A stretch of 64,000 nt of DNA, taken from contig NZ_BQXQ01000006.1 in NCBI RefSeq assembly GCF_030159055.1, forward strand, positions 62,001 through 126,000, given 5' to 3'. The notes under the pieces were generated by a model. The model had not been told where the DNA came from, did not search any database, and worked only from the letters and a program-made list of their open reading frames with translations. This DNA is from Acidovorax sp. SUPP3334 (GTDB lineage Bacteria; Pseudomonadota; Gammaproteobacteria; Burkholderiales; Burkholderiaceae_C). Shown one piece after another: positions 10,976 through 20,085 of the stretch. The translations under genes and the position numbers were made by a program. Each line of letters begins with the position of its first letter. The first letter of the stretch is position 1.

Positions 10976-11051
10976 GGTTCGTTTCCTTCGGGTTCTTGCG
11001 TCGGGGTCGTGTGGGATGCGCGTCGGTCGCTTCAAGGCGCTGCGCGGCCTG

Positions 11052-12242
11052 TCATTCGGGGCGCACGTTGAACACCTGCCGCAGATAGGCCAGGTAGGTT
11101 TCGTCGTCGCACATCGTCTTACCGGGGCTGTCCGACAGCTTGGCGACCGGCTGGCCGTTGGCGCGGGTGATCTTCATCACGATGTTGAGCGGCGCCACGC
11201 CCATGTCGTTGGTGAGCTGCGTGCCGATGCCGAAACCCAGCGGTACCCGATCGCTGAAATGCCGGTACAGCGCCAGCGCCTTGTCCACGTTCAGCCCGTC
11301 GGAGAACACGAGCCGCTTGGTGTGCGCGTCGATGCGCAGGCGGGCATAGTGCGCCAGCGCCTTTTCGCCCCAGGCCACCGGGTCGCCCGAGTCGTGGCGC
11401 AGGCCGTCGAACAGCTTGGCGAAGTACAGGTCGAAGTCGGCCAGGAAGGCGTCCATGCCCACCGTGTCGGTCAGCGCGATCCCGAGGTCGCCCCGGTACT
11501 CCTGCACCCAGTCCTCCAGCGCGGCCTTCTGGAAATCTCGCAGCCGCACGCCCAGCGCCTGATAGGTCTGCAGGTATTCGTGCGCCATGGTGCCGATGGG
11601 CACCAGGTTCAGGTCGCGCGCCAGCAGCACGTTGGACGTCCCCTTGAACCACCGTGGCGCGTGCTGGGCGAACGCCTGCACCACCTCGCGCTGCCACGCG
11701 CCGCTGTAGCGCCGGCGCAGGCCGAAGTCGAACATCTCGAACGGGTGCGCCCGCTCGGGCTCGCCCGCCAGCGCCTGCACGTGCGCGATCTTTTCCGCCA
11801 GCCGGCGCCGGCCCTCGGCCAGCGCCGCCGCGGGGTCGAAGCGGCGAAAGTACAGCTCGTTCACGATTGCCAGCACGAAGATCTCGAAGCCCATCACATG
11901 CACCTGCGGGCCGCGCGCCACGATGTGCAGGTCTTCGCCCTCGGCCCGCGCTTCGATGAACGCGCGCTGGAACTGAAAGAGCCGCAGAAAGTCCACGAAG
12001 TCACTCTTGATGAATCGCAGCCCGGCCAGGTATTCCAGGTCGGCCGCCGAGAACCGCAGCGCGCACAGCCCGTCGAGCGCCTGGTTCACCTCGTCCAGCA
12101 GTTCGGCGAGCGGGTAGGCCGGCCGGTTGCGGCACACGTAGCGGTACTCCGCCTGCGTCTGCGGATGGCTGTGCAGCAATGCCTGCCACATCGTGAACTT
12201 GTAGAGGTCGGTATCGAGCAGGCTGGTGATGACGGGTTGCAT
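11052..12242 (-). CDS. pncB: nicotinate phosphoribosyltransferase
   Basis: Joins nicotinate to PRPP to give nicotinate mononucleotide. It has 396 residues, the normal bacterial length. Visible are the N-terminal [12 protein letters not shown] motif, [10 protein letters not shown] with the His (221) that is phosphorylated in the family, [12 protein letters not shown] for phosphate binding, and [10 protein letters not shown] near the C-terminus. The start at 12242 gives [15 protein letters not shown]. It is 46 bp downstream of the nicotinamidase gene, so nicotinamide deamidation and nicotinate capture are coupled. A degenerate copy of the interspersed repeat fills the gap between the two. Confidence 0.96.
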   Translation of the reverse strand: MQPVITSLLDTDLYKFTMWQALLHSHPQTQAEYRYVCRNRPAYPLAELLDEVNQALDGLCALRFSAADLEYLAGLRFIKSDFVDFLRLFQFQRAFIEARAEGEDLHIVARGPQVHVMGFEIFVLAIVNELYFRRFDPAAALAEGRRRLAEKIAHVQALAGEPERAHPFEMFDFGLRRRYSGAWQREVVQAFAQHAPRWFKGTSNVLLARDLNLVPIGTMAHEYLQTYQALGVRLRDFQKAALEDWVQEYRGDLGIALTDTVGMDAFLADFDLYFAKLFDGLRHDSGDPVAWGEKALAHYARLRIDAHTKRLVFSDGLNVDKALALYRHFSDRVPLGFGIGTQLTNDMGVAPLNIVMKITRANGQPVAKLSDSPGKTMCDDETYLAYLRQVFNVRPE

Positions 12243-12246
12243 GGCG

Positions 12247-12302
12247 TTTGCTATGGTTTTAGGAGTCGATGCCGGGATGGAATATGCGCTAGAGGCTGAT
12301 TT
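12247..12302 (+). repeat. interspersed repeat, degenerate copy B
   Basis: TTTGCTATGGTTTTAGGAG, then GATGCC, then ATATGCGCTAGAGGCTGATTT match the repeat layout with the second hairpin arm lost. It lies between pncB and pncA and runs into the pncA reading frame: the last codons and the TAG stop of pncA fall inside it. Confidence 0.6.
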
Positions 12303-13152
12303 CGTCGCTGCGGGCCAGCTGCGCCCCCTGGGCGCGCATGGCATCGAGAAAATCCTGCTGCTGCGCCTCGAAGCCGGCCACGGGGCTCATGCAATCGGTC
12401 AGCAGCACGACGCGGCTGGCCTGCCAGCCGGGCTGCAGGCGCGGCAGGTGCAGCACGATGTGCTCTGCGGTGGCGCGCACGCAGTGGCTGCCGGCCTCGC
12501 CCGCGATGACCAGGCGGTCCGCCGTGCCCAGCGCGTGCAGCAGCCGGGTGTTCAGCGCGGTGGAGGGGTCGTCGGCATCGGGCACCTCGGCCTCGATGGC
12601 GCTGTAGTGCTCGGTCCACGGATTGGTGCCCTTGAACACGTTGCACACCGCGCGCTGGCGCTGCGCCTGCCACGCGCCGCAGGCGGCCAGCACGTCGGCA
12701 TGCACGCCGTGGCCCCAGCTGCCGATCTCGCAGTGCACGGGCCACACCATCAGCGTGTAGCGGCCCTGTGCCTCCAGCGCGTCCAGATAGGCGAGCACGC
12801 GGGCCATCGCGCCGCCGTCGCGCGGCACGAAGGCACCGGCACGCACCTGCGCCGCCGTGATGGGCGTGAACGGGGCGACCTCGCCGCCGTCTCCCCGGCG
12901 CCAGAACGTGGGGTGGGCCACGTCGTAGCGCTGGTGCGAATCGAGCGTGACCGTGACGCCGTCCAGCCCCTGGCCCACGCGGCGGATGAAGGCCGCCAGG
13001 CGCTGCATGTCGGCATGGGCGCCCGCCACGGGGAGGGTGGGCGCCACCGGCTGGCCGGTGAGCGGGCCGGCTGGCTGCCACGTTGCGGGCAGGTCGCAAA
13101 AATCGTTCTGCGGGTCGATCACCAACAGCTGGGTCGTCGAAGGGCGGGTCAT
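12289..13152 (-). CDS. pncA: nicotinamidase (isochorismatase-like cysteine hydrolase)
   Basis: Deamidates nicotinamide to nicotinate. It has 287 residues, clearly longer than the usual 200-220. The catalytic triad of the family is present as Asp13 (VIDPQNDF), Lys174 (NVFKGTNPW) and Cys224 ([11 protein letters not shown]). The metal ligands appear as Asp71 and His73 (LDSHQRYD) with His80 (AHPTF). The extra length comes from inserts between these motifs. The start at 13152 gives [15 protein letters not shown]. It is the first gene of the minus-strand NAD cluster and lies 42 bp from the NrtR-type palindrome. The C-terminus (DEISL and stop) falls in a degenerate copy of the interspersed repeat. 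Substrate assignment rests on motifs and context. Confidence 0.85.
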   Translation of the reverse strand: MTRPSTTQLLVIDPQNDFCDLPATWQPAGPLTGQPVAPTLPVAGAHADMQRLAAFIRRVGQGLDGVTVTLDSHQRYDVAHPTFWRRGDGGEVAPFTPITAAQVRAGAFVPRDGGAMARVLAYLDALEAQGRYTLMVWPVHCEIGSWGHGVHADVLAACGAWQAQRQRAVCNVFKGTNPWTEHYSAIEAEVPDADDPSTALNTRLLHALGTADRLVIAGEAGSHCVRATAEHIVLHLPRLQPGWQASRVVLLTDCMSPVAGFEAQQQDFLDAMRAQGAQLARSDEISL

Positions 13153-13181
13153 GGTGGCAAAGTCCTTGATGCGATGGGCGA

Positions 13182-13210
13182 AGTCTATTCCTCTTAGTTT
13201 GATTTTGCAA
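13182..13210 (-). promoter_or_regulatory. possible sigma-70 promoter of the pncA-pncB-nadE cluster
   Basis: On the minus strand TTGCAA (13210-13205) and TAGACT (13187-13182) are separated by 17 bp, each matching the consensus at 4 of 6 positions. The -35 element falls inside the palindrome at 13194-13214, so a bound repressor would occlude it. The predicted leader is about 25 nt. Confidence 0.4.
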
Positions 13211-13214
13211 CTAA
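13194..13214. promoter_or_regulatory. NrtR-type operator palindrome
   Basis: A 21-bp palindrome TTAGTT-N9-AACTAA sits in the divergent region between pncA (start 13152) and nrtR (start 13332). Its TTAGT/ACTAA half sites agree with what is known of NrtR boxes. Position beside nrtR and in front of the NAD genes makes it the likely site where NrtR represses them, relieved by ADP-ribose or a related NAD metabolite. Confidence 0.75.
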
Positions 13215-13331
13215 GTGGGTGTGACGACGTGTTCGTCGCTTTCCAACCGATGGAAACCGGGGGCGAAGGCCTGCCAGCCGCTTCGGGGTGATAGGCTTGT
13301 TCGTCCATTCCTGCACATAACTGCGATTCCG

Positions 13332-14015
13332 ATGACCGCCCACGACCCGCCAGCCATCATCTGCACCGTCGACACCGTGCTGCTCACGCTGCGGGCCGGC
13401 ACGCTCCACGTGCTGCTGGTGCGCCGCGACAAGGCGCCTTATGCCGGCGCCTGGGCATTGCCCGGCGGCTACATCCATGCGCAGGACGACGCCGATGCAC
13501 AGGCCAGCGCCGCCCGCGTGCTGCGCGACAAGGCCGGGCTGCAAAGCCCCTATCTGGAGCAGCTCTCCACCTTCTCGGGCCTGGCGCGCGACCCGCGCGG
13601 CTGGTCGATCGCCGTGGCCTATTGCGCGCTGGTGCCCGCCGAGGCGCTCGACGGGTTGCCGCCCCGCCAGGGCGTGAAACTGGTGCCGGTGGATGCGTTG
13701 CCGCCGCTGCCGTTCGACCACCGCGCGATGGTGGACGCCGCCCTGGCCCGCGTGCGCAGCAAAAGCCTCTATTCCTCGCTGCCCGTGCACCTGTGCGGCG
13801 AGGCGTTCACGCTGCCGCAGCTCCAGGCGGTGTACGAGGCGGTGCTCGGCGAGGCGATCAACAAGGTGAGTTTTCGCCGCAAGATGGACGAGCTGGGCAT
13901 GCTGGAGCCCGTGCCCGGAGGCATGGTGCAGGGTGGCGCCCACCGGCCCGCGCAGCTCTATCGCCTGCGGCCGGCGTTTCGCCGCACCCTGGCGCTGTCG
14001 GCCCGCGGGCTCTGA
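13332..14015 (+). CDS. nrtR: Nudix-related transcriptional regulator of NAD genes
   Basis: Repressor of 227 residues controlling NAD biosynthesis. The N-terminal Nudix-like domain (about 8-140: TVDTVLLTL, LLVRRDKAPYAGAWALPGGYI) has a degenerate box, with the catalytic REUXEEXGU segment replaced by RVLRDKAGL, as expected for a domain that senses ADP-ribose without efficient hydrolysis. The C-terminal winged-helix part (about 155-220) contains FTLPQLQAVYEAVLG and the NKVSFRRKMDELGML recognition region characteristic of NrtR. It is divergent from pncA-pncB-nadE, with the putative operator 118 bp upstream. The ATG at 13332 starts the conserved part; an in-frame upstream extension is non-conserved. 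Confidence 0.92.
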   Translation: MTAHDPPAIICTVDTVLLTLRAGTLHVLLVRRDKAPYAGAWALPGGYIHAQDDADAQASAARVLRDKAGLQSPYLEQLSTFSGLARDPRGWSIAVAYCALVPAEALDGLPPRQGVKLVPVDALPPLPFDHRAMVDAALARVRSKSLYSSLPVHLCGEAFTLPQLQAVYEAVLGEAINKVSFRRKMDELGMLEPVPGGMVQGGAHRPAQLYRLRPAFRRTLALSARGL

Positions 14016-14019
14016 CGTG

Positions 14020-14040
14020 AAAAAGCCCCTTGCGGGGCGT
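14020..14040 (-). terminator. Rho-independent terminator of the hemerythrin gene
   Basis: GCCCC-TTGC-GGGGC (14025-14038). Read on the minus strand the hairpin is followed by CTTTTTC, about 20 bp after the hemerythrin stop. It may also serve the converging nrtR gene. Confidence 0.75.
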
Positions 14041-14060
14041 CGGAGGAGCAAGCGGGGCGT

Positions 14061-14507
14061 TCAGGCCGGCACGGCCTTGGTCTCTTCGTAGGTCTGCAGG
14101 TACTGTCTGGCCAGCTCGGTTTTCTGCCTTTCGGTGAGCAGCTTGCCGGCCATCTGGAAGAAGCGGTGCTCCTCTTCCTCCAGGTGGTGATGCACCTTCT
14201 CGCCCAGCTTCTTGGCAATGGCCAGCCAGGCGGAACTGCTCGGGTCGGCGGCCTCCAGGTCTTCGACCAGTTCGTCGAGGGCGTGGTGTTCGGCGATGGC
14301 GTGGCGCGACAGGTCGATGCCCGCATCGTGCTCCATGAGCGGGCGGTAGAAGTGGCGGTCTTCCGCCAGCTCGTGGGCGGCCAGCTCGCGCTTGAGCTCG
14401 GCGAAGCGCTCATGCCGCTGCGGCGTATCGCCGCTGGTGGCTTCCACCAGGCGGACCATCTCGCGCTGGCGTTCGTGGCTCTCGCGCAGGGCTTCGAAAA
14501 TGTTCAT
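14061..14507 (-). CDS. hemerythrin HHE-domain protein
   Basis: Small cytoplasmic four-helix-bundle protein of 148 residues with the His/Glu pattern of HHE domains: ESHERQREM, AAHELAEDRHFYRPLMEH, IAEHHALDELVEDL and VHHHLEEEEHRFF. Such proteins bind a di-iron centre and act as oxygen, nitric oxide or oxidative-stress sensors or iron buffers. No fused regulatory domain is present. It is followed by a terminator and preceded, 14 bp away in the same direction, by a small DUF1328 membrane protein; a joint stress-response role is possible but inferred. Confidence 0.9.
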   Translation of the reverse strand: MNIFEALRESHERQREMVRLVEATSGDTPQRHERFAELKRELAAHELAEDRHFYRPLMEHDAGIDLSRHAIAEHHALDELVEDLEAADPSSSAWLAIAKKLGEKVHHHLEEEEHRFFQMAGKLLTERQKTELARQYLQTYEETKAVPA

Positions 14508-14520
14508 GCGCCGTACCGCC

Positions 14521-14706
14521 TTATTTCAGCGCCTTGCGGGCTGCGCCGATGCCGAGAACGGCCAGCACGACGAACACCACGGCGATGACCAGGAAGATGA
14601 AGAACAGGATCTTCGCGATACCGGCGGCGCCTGCCGCGACCCCGGTGAAACCCAGCGCGCCAGCGATGAGGGAAATGATGGCGAAGATGATGGCGTACTT
14701 CAGCAT
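14521..14706 (-). CDS. DUF1328 / YtjA-family small membrane protein
   Basis: Protein of 61 residues starting [16 protein letters not shown]. Two hydrophobic helices (about 3-25 and 30-52) are separated by a Gly/Ala turn, with a basic C-terminus (GAARKALK). This matches the YtjA/DUF1328 family of tiny inner-membrane proteins, often induced in stationary phase or envelope stress; no biochemical function is known. The start at 14706 is preceded by GGAG on the minus strand. It is 13 bp upstream of the hemerythrin gene and probably co-transcribed with it. Confidence 0.9.
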   Translation of the reverse strand: MLKYAIIFAIISLIAGALGFTGVAAGAAGIAKILFFIFLVIAVVFVVLAVLGIGAARKALK

Positions 14707-14820
14707 GGTGAGAGCTCCGTTGAGTAGGGGGGTGGAGCGATCATTCCAGCGCGGCCTGCCCACTGGCGTCAGCAGACCCGGAGTGCGCCTGTAGGAAAGG
14801 CGCGCAGACGGCGTCCAGGT

Positions 14821-14853
14821 CTCCGCCCGGCGGCCGGCGGCCGCCGGGCGGAG
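14821..14853. terminator. perfect 15-bp inverted repeat after the ankyrin gene
   Basis: CTCCGCCCGGCGGCC and GGCCGCCGGGCGGAG around a 3-nt loop, 11 bp beyond the ankyrin-gene stop. The stem is very stable, but no T-run follows in either direction; it may be a 3-prime transcript protector. Confidence 0.6.
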
Positions 14854-14864
14854 GGCTCAGGCGT

Positions 14865-17750
14865 TCAATCCGAACGCGAAGGACCGGCCTTTGTCAAAGC
14901 GTTTCGGGCTTCGACCAGCAGATGCAGCACCTTCGGGTGGCCCTTTGATTTCGCCAACCGCTCGGCTCGCGCCAGGCTGCCATGCGCTCCTGCGTCCAGC
15001 AGCAGCTTCACCACGTCCGCATGTCCATGGGCTGCCGCCTGGGTGAGTGCCGTCTCGGAGGACTCGCCCGACCGCATCTCCAGGTTGCCGGCCATGCCGT
15101 GGCGCAGCAGCAGCGAGACGACGTCGGCATGGCCGTTCATCGCCGCCAGCATGGTGGCGTTCTCCCCGTAGAACTTGGTGGCTTGCACGTCGCCGGCGGC
15201 TTCTTTCTTCAGCAAGGTTTCCATGACCTGCGCATGTCCATTGCTGGCGGCCAGCATGAAGGGCGTCAGCCCGTCTCTGTCCTTGGATGTCGAATCCACC
15301 TTTGCGTCCAAAAGCAGTTCCACGGCGGCGGTGTGGCCATTTTTCGTGGCCGCGAGGAGGGCGGAGTACCGAAACTCGGTGCGTTGGTCGGCCACCGCGC
15401 CCGCTTTCAGCAGCAGGGCCATCATCTCGACGTTGCCGGTTTCCGCCGATCGCATCAGCGGCGTGGTTCCATCGGGCGTGTCGCGGTGAACGCTCGCCTT
15501 GGCTGCGACCAGCAGCTTGGCGGCCCGCACATTCTGTTGCCCGACCGCCCGCATGAGCGCGCATTCCCCGCGCCAGTCGCGCTGGTCCAGGTGGCTGCGG
15601 CTCGATAGCATGGCCGCCATTTCGTAGTGGCCGTTATCGAGCGCCTCCATCAGCGGTGTCACGCCACCGTGCAGAAAGCCTGTGTAGGCGTTGGGCTTGG
15701 CGCCCGCCTGCAGCAGCACCCGCGCGACCCCCATGCGGCCTTGGCGTGCGGCCTCGTGCAGCGCCGTCCTGCCGTCATGGCTCGTTGCGTCCACGCGCGC
15801 TCCGGCGCCGTGCAGCATTTGCACGAGCAGCTCGTTGCCCGCGGCCGCGGCCACCATGAGGGGCGTTCTGCCCGCGCTGGATGACTGCTCCAGCATGCCG
15901 CGGTTTTTCGCGCCCTTGAGGGATGCCTGCACGAGGATGCCCACGGAAGCCACATCGCCTGCCTGGACGGCCAGGTACAGGGCCGTTTCTCCATTCTTGT
16001 TGCGGGCATCGGTCACCGCGCTGGCTCTCAGCAGCTCGCTCACCATGGCGGTCTGGCCATAGCGCGCCGCATGCATCAAGGGCGTGTCGCCCCGTTTGTT
16101 GACCGCCTGCAGTGCCTCAGGGGACATGAGCAGGGTGGCGACCGAGCCGGCGCCCGCAGCGGCGGCGTGGTGCAGCAGGGTGTTCTGATTCCGGTCCTTC
16201 CAGCCCGATGGCATCGGCAGCGTCACCAGCAGGCTGGCGAGCGCCAGGTCGCCGGCCATCAGGCTTTGCGCCACGGCACCGGGCCGTTCCTGCTCCGGGA
16301 GCTTGTCGACCTCTTCGGCAGCCTGGTTCAGCAGGAGGAATTCCGCTTCCCGGGAGGCTTGCCGGTAGCGCTTCATGGCGGGGTGCATCAGGGCGGCGAG
16401 CCAGGCGGCGTGCGGGGCGTCTGGCGAAGCGTTTTGCGAGGTGCCCGGCAAGGTGCCGGGCGAGGTGGAGGTGCCGTTGCGGACCATGCTCCAGACCTTG
16501 GCCGGATCGAGGCTGCGCAGCTCCTCGGAATCTTTCGTGGACTGGAAGGCGCTCATGAGCAGCGCCGCAGGCCATTCCATCGCCGCAGAGAGGTCGGAAA
16601 GCCGCAGGCTCCGGTAGCCGGTTCCGCCAGCCGCATCCCGCTCCTTGATGTAGAAATCTCCGTCACCGATGCGCTTGATTTTGCGGTCGCCCTCGGCCGT
16701 CGACATGCTATCGACGACCTCGAACTTCTCCTTGTCGATCAGCCCCTGCTTTTGCATGTTCTTGGCGATGACGCGCATGAGCAGCGCAGGATTTTCAAGG
16801 ATGGAATAGGGTGCGTCCTCTTCGCCGGTGGGCTCGTGTTCCGTGATGACGACCCAGGCAGGGATCGCTCCGAACCGCCCTTGCAGTCCAGCTTCCAGAG
16901 AATCCCCGTACTCCTTGTGCAACTGCCCCGCGGTTTCCAGCGTCAGCGGCCGCCCCAGGTGTTGCCTGAAGCGCTCATGCACTTCGCTCAGGCATTCCTG
17001 CGCCAGGTGCCGTACCAGCTCGACCGTGTTCACGCGGGCCTCCGCGAAGGCCGCCGCCTCCTGGACGTGGGCACTGACGGTCTGCACATCGACGAAGCTG
17101 TCGCTGCGTTCCGCGACGCCAAACCGTTCCGCCAGGAAATTGCGGTAGCCGTTCACATAGTGGATCTCGTTGCCCTCGTAGTTGGCAAGTCCCTTGTGCC
17201 TTGCGTGGCTGAAGTCGCGCAGCGCCTGGTCCAGCATGTCCTCCCATACCCTGTTGGCATAGGTGTGCAGGCCCTTGGTCAGGTTCAGGTCCTGCGTGGC
17301 CATGATCAGGTTGGTCGTGGTGCCTTCGGAGCAAACCAGCAGCCCCGATGCCAGGTTCTCGATGATGTCCATGCGTGTGGACAGCGGGATCGCGTGGTCG
17401 GCCACGGCCATGCACAGGGTGTCCAGCGACGCCTTGCCTTCGTCGTAGAGGCGCGATATCTGGGTGGAATAGTGTCCTGTCGAGCCGCCTTCGACCCGGC
17501 TTTTGAAAATATCCAGCGCCGTGATGGACTGCTGGGATTTGGCGGAGGGGTGTTCTTCCAGAAAGGTTTTCAGCTTGCCGATGCCGGCCCGGTACTGCGT
17601 CATCAGCTGTTTGCCGCGTCCCGATTTTTCGAAAGCCTTTATCGAAGTTCCGTCGCGGCTCGGCTCGTAGCGCACGGCTTCCTGCCCGGCGTAAGGCTGC
17701 GCCGCCGTCGTTGCGCGGGGCGGATTGTGGAAGTGTTTCGTGATCTGCAT
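14865..17750 (-). CDS. large ankyrin-repeat protein, candidate secreted effector
   Basis: Protein of 961 residues from ATG 17750 (ATG 17777, nine codons upstream, has no visible ribosome binding site). Residues 1 to about 500 have no domain I recognise; they are largely helical with no signal peptide or membrane segment, and the first 45 are rich in Ser, Thr, Pro, Gln and Arg. From about 520 to 945 there are about twelve ankyrin repeats with TPLMxAAxxGxxxxVxxLLxxGA-type consensus. A Pro/Ser/Thr linker (near 425-445) precedes the repeat half. Large ankyrin proteins without a signal peptide in plant- or host-associated proteobacteria are often type III or IV effectors, but no PIP box or secretion genes are visible here. 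A cytoplasmic scaffold is the alternative. Confidence 0.7.
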   Translation of the reverse strand: MQITKHFHNPPRATTAAQPYAGQEAVRYEPSRDGTSIKAFEKSGRGKQLMTQYRAGIGKLKTFLEEHPSAKSQQSITALDIFKSRVEGGSTGHYSTQISRLYDEGKASLDTLCMAVADHAIPLSTRMDIIENLASGLLVCSEGTTTNLIMATQDLNLTKGLHTYANRVWEDMLDQALRDFSHARHKGLANYEGNEIHYVNGYRNFLAERFGVAERSDSFVDVQTVSAHVQEAAAFAEARVNTVELVRHLAQECLSEVHERFRQHLGRPLTLETAGQLHKEYGDSLEAGLQGRFGAIPAWVVITEHEPTGEEDAPYSILENPALLMRVIAKNMQKQGLIDKEKFEVVDSMSTAEGDRKIKRIGDGDFYIKERDAAGGTGYRSLRLSDLSAAMEWPAALLMSAFQSTKDSEELRSLDPAKVWSMVRNGTSTSPGTLPGTSQNASPDAPHAAWLAALMHPAMKRYRQASREAEFLLLNQAAEEVDKLPEQERPGAVAQSLMAGDLALASLLVTLPMPSGWKDRNQNTLLHHAAAAGAGSVATLLMSPEALQAVNKRGDTPLMHAARYGQTAMVSELLRASAVTDARNKNGETALYLAVQAGDVASVGILVQASLKGAKNRGMLEQSSSAGRTPLMVAAAAGNELLVQMLHGAGARVDATSHDGRTALHEAARQGRMGVARVLLQAGAKPNAYTGFLHGGVTPLMEALDNGHYEMAAMLSSRSHLDQRDWRGECALMRAVGQQNVRAAKLLVAAKASVHRDTPDGTTPLMRSAETGNVEMMALLLKAGAVADQRTEFRYSALLAATKNGHTAAVELLLDAKVDSTSKDRDGLTPFMLAASNGHAQVMETLLKKEAAGDVQATKFYGENATMLAAMNGHADVVSLLLRHGMAGNLEMRSGESSETALTQAAAHGHADVVKLLLDAGAHGSLARAERLAKSKGHPKVLHLLVEARNALTKAGPSRSD

Positions 17751-17917
17751 GGACGGCCTTGGAGATGCCGGGACCATAGGGGGACGGCGCGCGTGGACAG
17801 TGCGCGCATCCGAAGCGATTGCCGGGTGGCCGCTGCCGCCAGGCCCCTATTGCTTTCGCGGCAGGGGCCTGCGTGAATGCGTGAAGGCGCGTGCACCACG
17901 CCGGTCGCGTGGCGGGC

Positions 17918-19099
17918 TTAGAGCCCTGCGGCTGCGCGCAGCGCTGCTGCCTTGTCGGTCTTTTCCCAGGTGAACTCGGGCTCTTCGCGGCCGAAGTGGC
18001 CGTAGGCCGCGGTCTTTTCGTAGATCGGGCGCAGCAGGTCCAGCATCTGGATGATGCCCTTGGGCCGCAGGTCGAAATGCTCCTGCACCAGCTTGGCGAT
18101 CTGGTCGTCCGGGATCACGCCCGTGCCCTCGGTGTACACGGTGACGTTCATCGGGCGGGCCACGCCGATGGCGTAGGCCACCTGGATCTGGCACTGGCGC
18201 GCCAGGCCGGCTGCCACGATGTTCTTGGCCACGTAGCGCGCGGCGTAGGCGGCCGAGCGGTCCACCTTGGTCGGGTCTTTGCCGCTGAAGGCGCCGCCAC
18301 CGTGCGGGCAGGCGCCGCCGTAGGTGTCCACGATGATCTTGCGGCCTGTCAGGCCGCAATCGCCTTGCGGGCCGCCGATGACGAAGCGGCCGGTGGGGTT
18401 GATCAGGTACTTGGTGTCCTTCAGCCACTCGCTGGGCAGCACGGGCTTGATGATCTCTTCGATGACGGCTTCGGTGAAGCTGGCCTTCATCCTGGTGGAC
18501 GTCTCGCTCTGGTCGGGGTGGTGCTGCGTGGAGAGCACCACGGTGTCGATGCTGTGGGGCTTGCCGTCCACGTAGCGCATCGTCACCTGGCTCTTGGCGT
18601 CGGGCCGCAGGAAGGGCAGGCGCCCGTCCTTGCGCAACTGAGCCTGGCGTTCGACCAGGCGGTGCGCGTAGTAGATGGGCGCGGGCATCAGCTCGGGCGT
18701 CTCGTCGCAGGCGTAGCCGAACATCAGGCCCTGGTCGCCGGCGCCGGTGTTCAGGTGGTCGTCGCTGGCCTGGTCCACGCCCTGGGCGATGTCGTTGCTC
18801 TGCTTGTCGTAGGCCACGAGCACGGCGCAACCCTTGTAGTCGATGCCGTAGTCGGTGTTGTCGTAGCCGATGCGCTTGATGGTGTCGCGCGCGACCTGGA
18901 TGTAATCCACGTGCGCGTTGGTGGTGATCTCGCCCGCTAGCACCACGAGCCCGGTGTTGGTGAGGGTCTCGGCCGCCACGCGGCTGCGGGGGTCTTGCTT
19001 GAAGATCGCATCGAGAATCGCGTCGGAAATCTGGTCGGCCACCTTGTCGGGGTGGCCTTCAGAGACGGATTCGGAGGTGAAAAGGAAATCGTTCGCCAT
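17918..19099 (-). CDS. metK: S-adenosylmethionine synthetase
   Basis: Makes S-adenosylmethionine from methionine and ATP. It has 393 residues, the full length. It begins [19 protein letters not shown] with the substrate-binding EGHPDK motif. Also visible are the P-loop-like [12 protein letters not shown] and the [16 protein letters not shown] motif. The start at 19099 has AGGAG nine bases upstream. It diverges from the lipid A acyltransferase pair. The 131-bp gap between them must hold promoters for both, but I could not identify a riboswitch in it. Confidence 0.97.
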   Translation of the reverse strand: MANDFLFTSESVSEGHPDKVADQISDAILDAIFKQDPRSRVAAETLTNTGLVVLAGEITTNAHVDYIQVARDTIKRIGYDNTDYGIDYKGCAVLVAYDKQSNDIAQGVDQASDDHLNTGAGDQGLMFGYACDETPELMPAPIYYAHRLVERQAQLRKDGRLPFLRPDAKSQVTMRYVDGKPHSIDTVVLSTQHHPDQSETSTRMKASFTEAVIEEIIKPVLPSEWLKDTKYLINPTGRFVIGGPQGDCGLTGRKIIVDTYGGACPHGGGAFSGKDPTKVDRSAAYAARYVAKNIVAAGLARQCQIQVAYAIGVARPMNVTVYTEGTGVIPDDQIAKLVQEHFDLRPKGIIQMLDLLRPIYEKTAAYGHFGREEPEFTWEKTDKAAALRAAAGL

Positions 19100-19230
19100 T
19101 TGAATAAACTCCTGTGTTCCGGCATTTTGGGCGTTGCCCTCAGCCTTGGGAGCTTTGGCGAACGCTTTAGCAGATTTGTTTTACGTCGCCCTGCAAGTTG
19201 CTCATTTAACTCAGCGACCGCGCCATTTTA

Positions 19231-20085
19231 ATGCCAACCCTTTTTCGCTTTCTTTCGGGGCTTCCCCTCTGGCTCGCGCACGCCCTTGGCGCAGCGGCGG
19301 GCTGGCTGGTGTTTTTCGCCTCGCCCACCTATCGGCGGCGCTTTCGCGAGAACGCGGCGCGCGCCGGCTATTCGTTCGGCCAGGTGCGTGCCGCCGTGGG
19401 CCATGCAGGCCGCATGGCGGCCGAACTGCCGCGCCTGTGGCTGCGCGAACAGATGCCGTGCCGCATCGAAAACGCCGCCGCAGTCGAGCGGGCCTGGAGT
19501 GCCGGCAAGGGCCTCGTCTTTCTGACGCCGCACATCGGGTGCTTCGAGCTGTCGGTGCAGGCCGCAGCGCAGCGCTGGAGCGCCGAGCACGGTCCCATCA
19601 CCATCCTGTACCGCCCCGCGCGCCAGCCCTGGCTGGCCGAGGTGATGTCCACCGCGCGCAATCGGCCCGGCATCCGCGCGGTGCCCACGGCGCTGACGGG
19701 GGTGCGCCAGATGATCAAGGCGCTGCGCCGCGGCGAGGCCGTGGGTTTGCTGCCCGATCAGGTGCCGCCCCAGGGGCAGGGCGTCTGGTCGCCGTTTTTC
19801 GGCCGCGATGCCTACACCATGACCCTGGCCGCGCGGCTGGCGCAGCAGACCGGCGCGGCCGTGGTGCTGGCGCGCTGCGAGCGCCTGGGCGCGGGGCGCG
19901 GCTATGTCTTGCATTTCGAGGAGTTGTCCGTGCCCCTGTCCGAAGACCTCGACGAGGCCGTGCTGCAGATCAATCAGGCCATGGAGCGCACCATCCGCCA
20001 GAGCCCCGGCCAATACCTGTGGGGCTATGCCCGCTACAAGCAGCCCCGCGCCGAGCCCCACGCCTCCGCCGGGGGCGCGGCATGA
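19231..20085 (+). CDS. lipid A biosynthesis acyltransferase (LpxL/HtrB-like), first of pair
   Basis: Inner-membrane acyltransferase of 284 residues that adds a secondary acyl chain to lipid A. There is an N-terminal hydrophobic anchor (about 5-30). The catalytic HX4(D/E) motif is HIGCFE at about 105-110, followed by TILYRPARQPWL and a GLLPDQVPP motif. The start codon lacks a good ribosome binding site, but ATG 19231 gives the expected beginning. It overlaps the next gene by 4 bp (ATGA). Two paralogues in tandem suggest two acylation steps, as with LpxL and LpxM in enterobacteria, but which position each modifies is not readable. Confidence 0.88.
   Translation: MPTLFRFLSGLPLWLAHALGAAAGWLVFFASPTYRRRFRENAARAGYSFGQVRAAVGHAGRMAAELPRLWLREQMPCRIENAAAVERAWSAGKGLVFLTPHIGCFELSVQAAAQRWSAEHGPITILYRPARQPWLAEVMSTARNRPGIRAVPTALTGVRQMIKALRRGEAVGLLPDQVPPQGQGVWSPFFGRDAYTMTLAARLAQQTGAAVVLARCERLGAGRGYVLHFEELSVPLSEDLDEAVLQINQAMERTIRQSPGQYLWGYARYKQPRAEPHASAGGAA

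Noticed and set aside
15700-17750. NEL-type E3 ligase domain in the ankyrin protein N-terminal half
   Set aside because: A LLVCSEG motif recalls a catalytic cysteine, but the surrounding residues do not match the NEL CxD motif region, so no enzyme was assigned.
17751-17830. Possible PIP box (TTCGB-N15-TTCGB) for the ankyrin gene
   Set aside because: Only one half-site (CCGAA on the plus strand near 17809) is present. No second half at the right spacing, so hrp control is not supported.
19100-19230. SAM riboswitch in front of metK
   Set aside because: I could not find a conserved core or a terminator/anti-terminator pair in this 131-bp gap; a covariance search would be needed.
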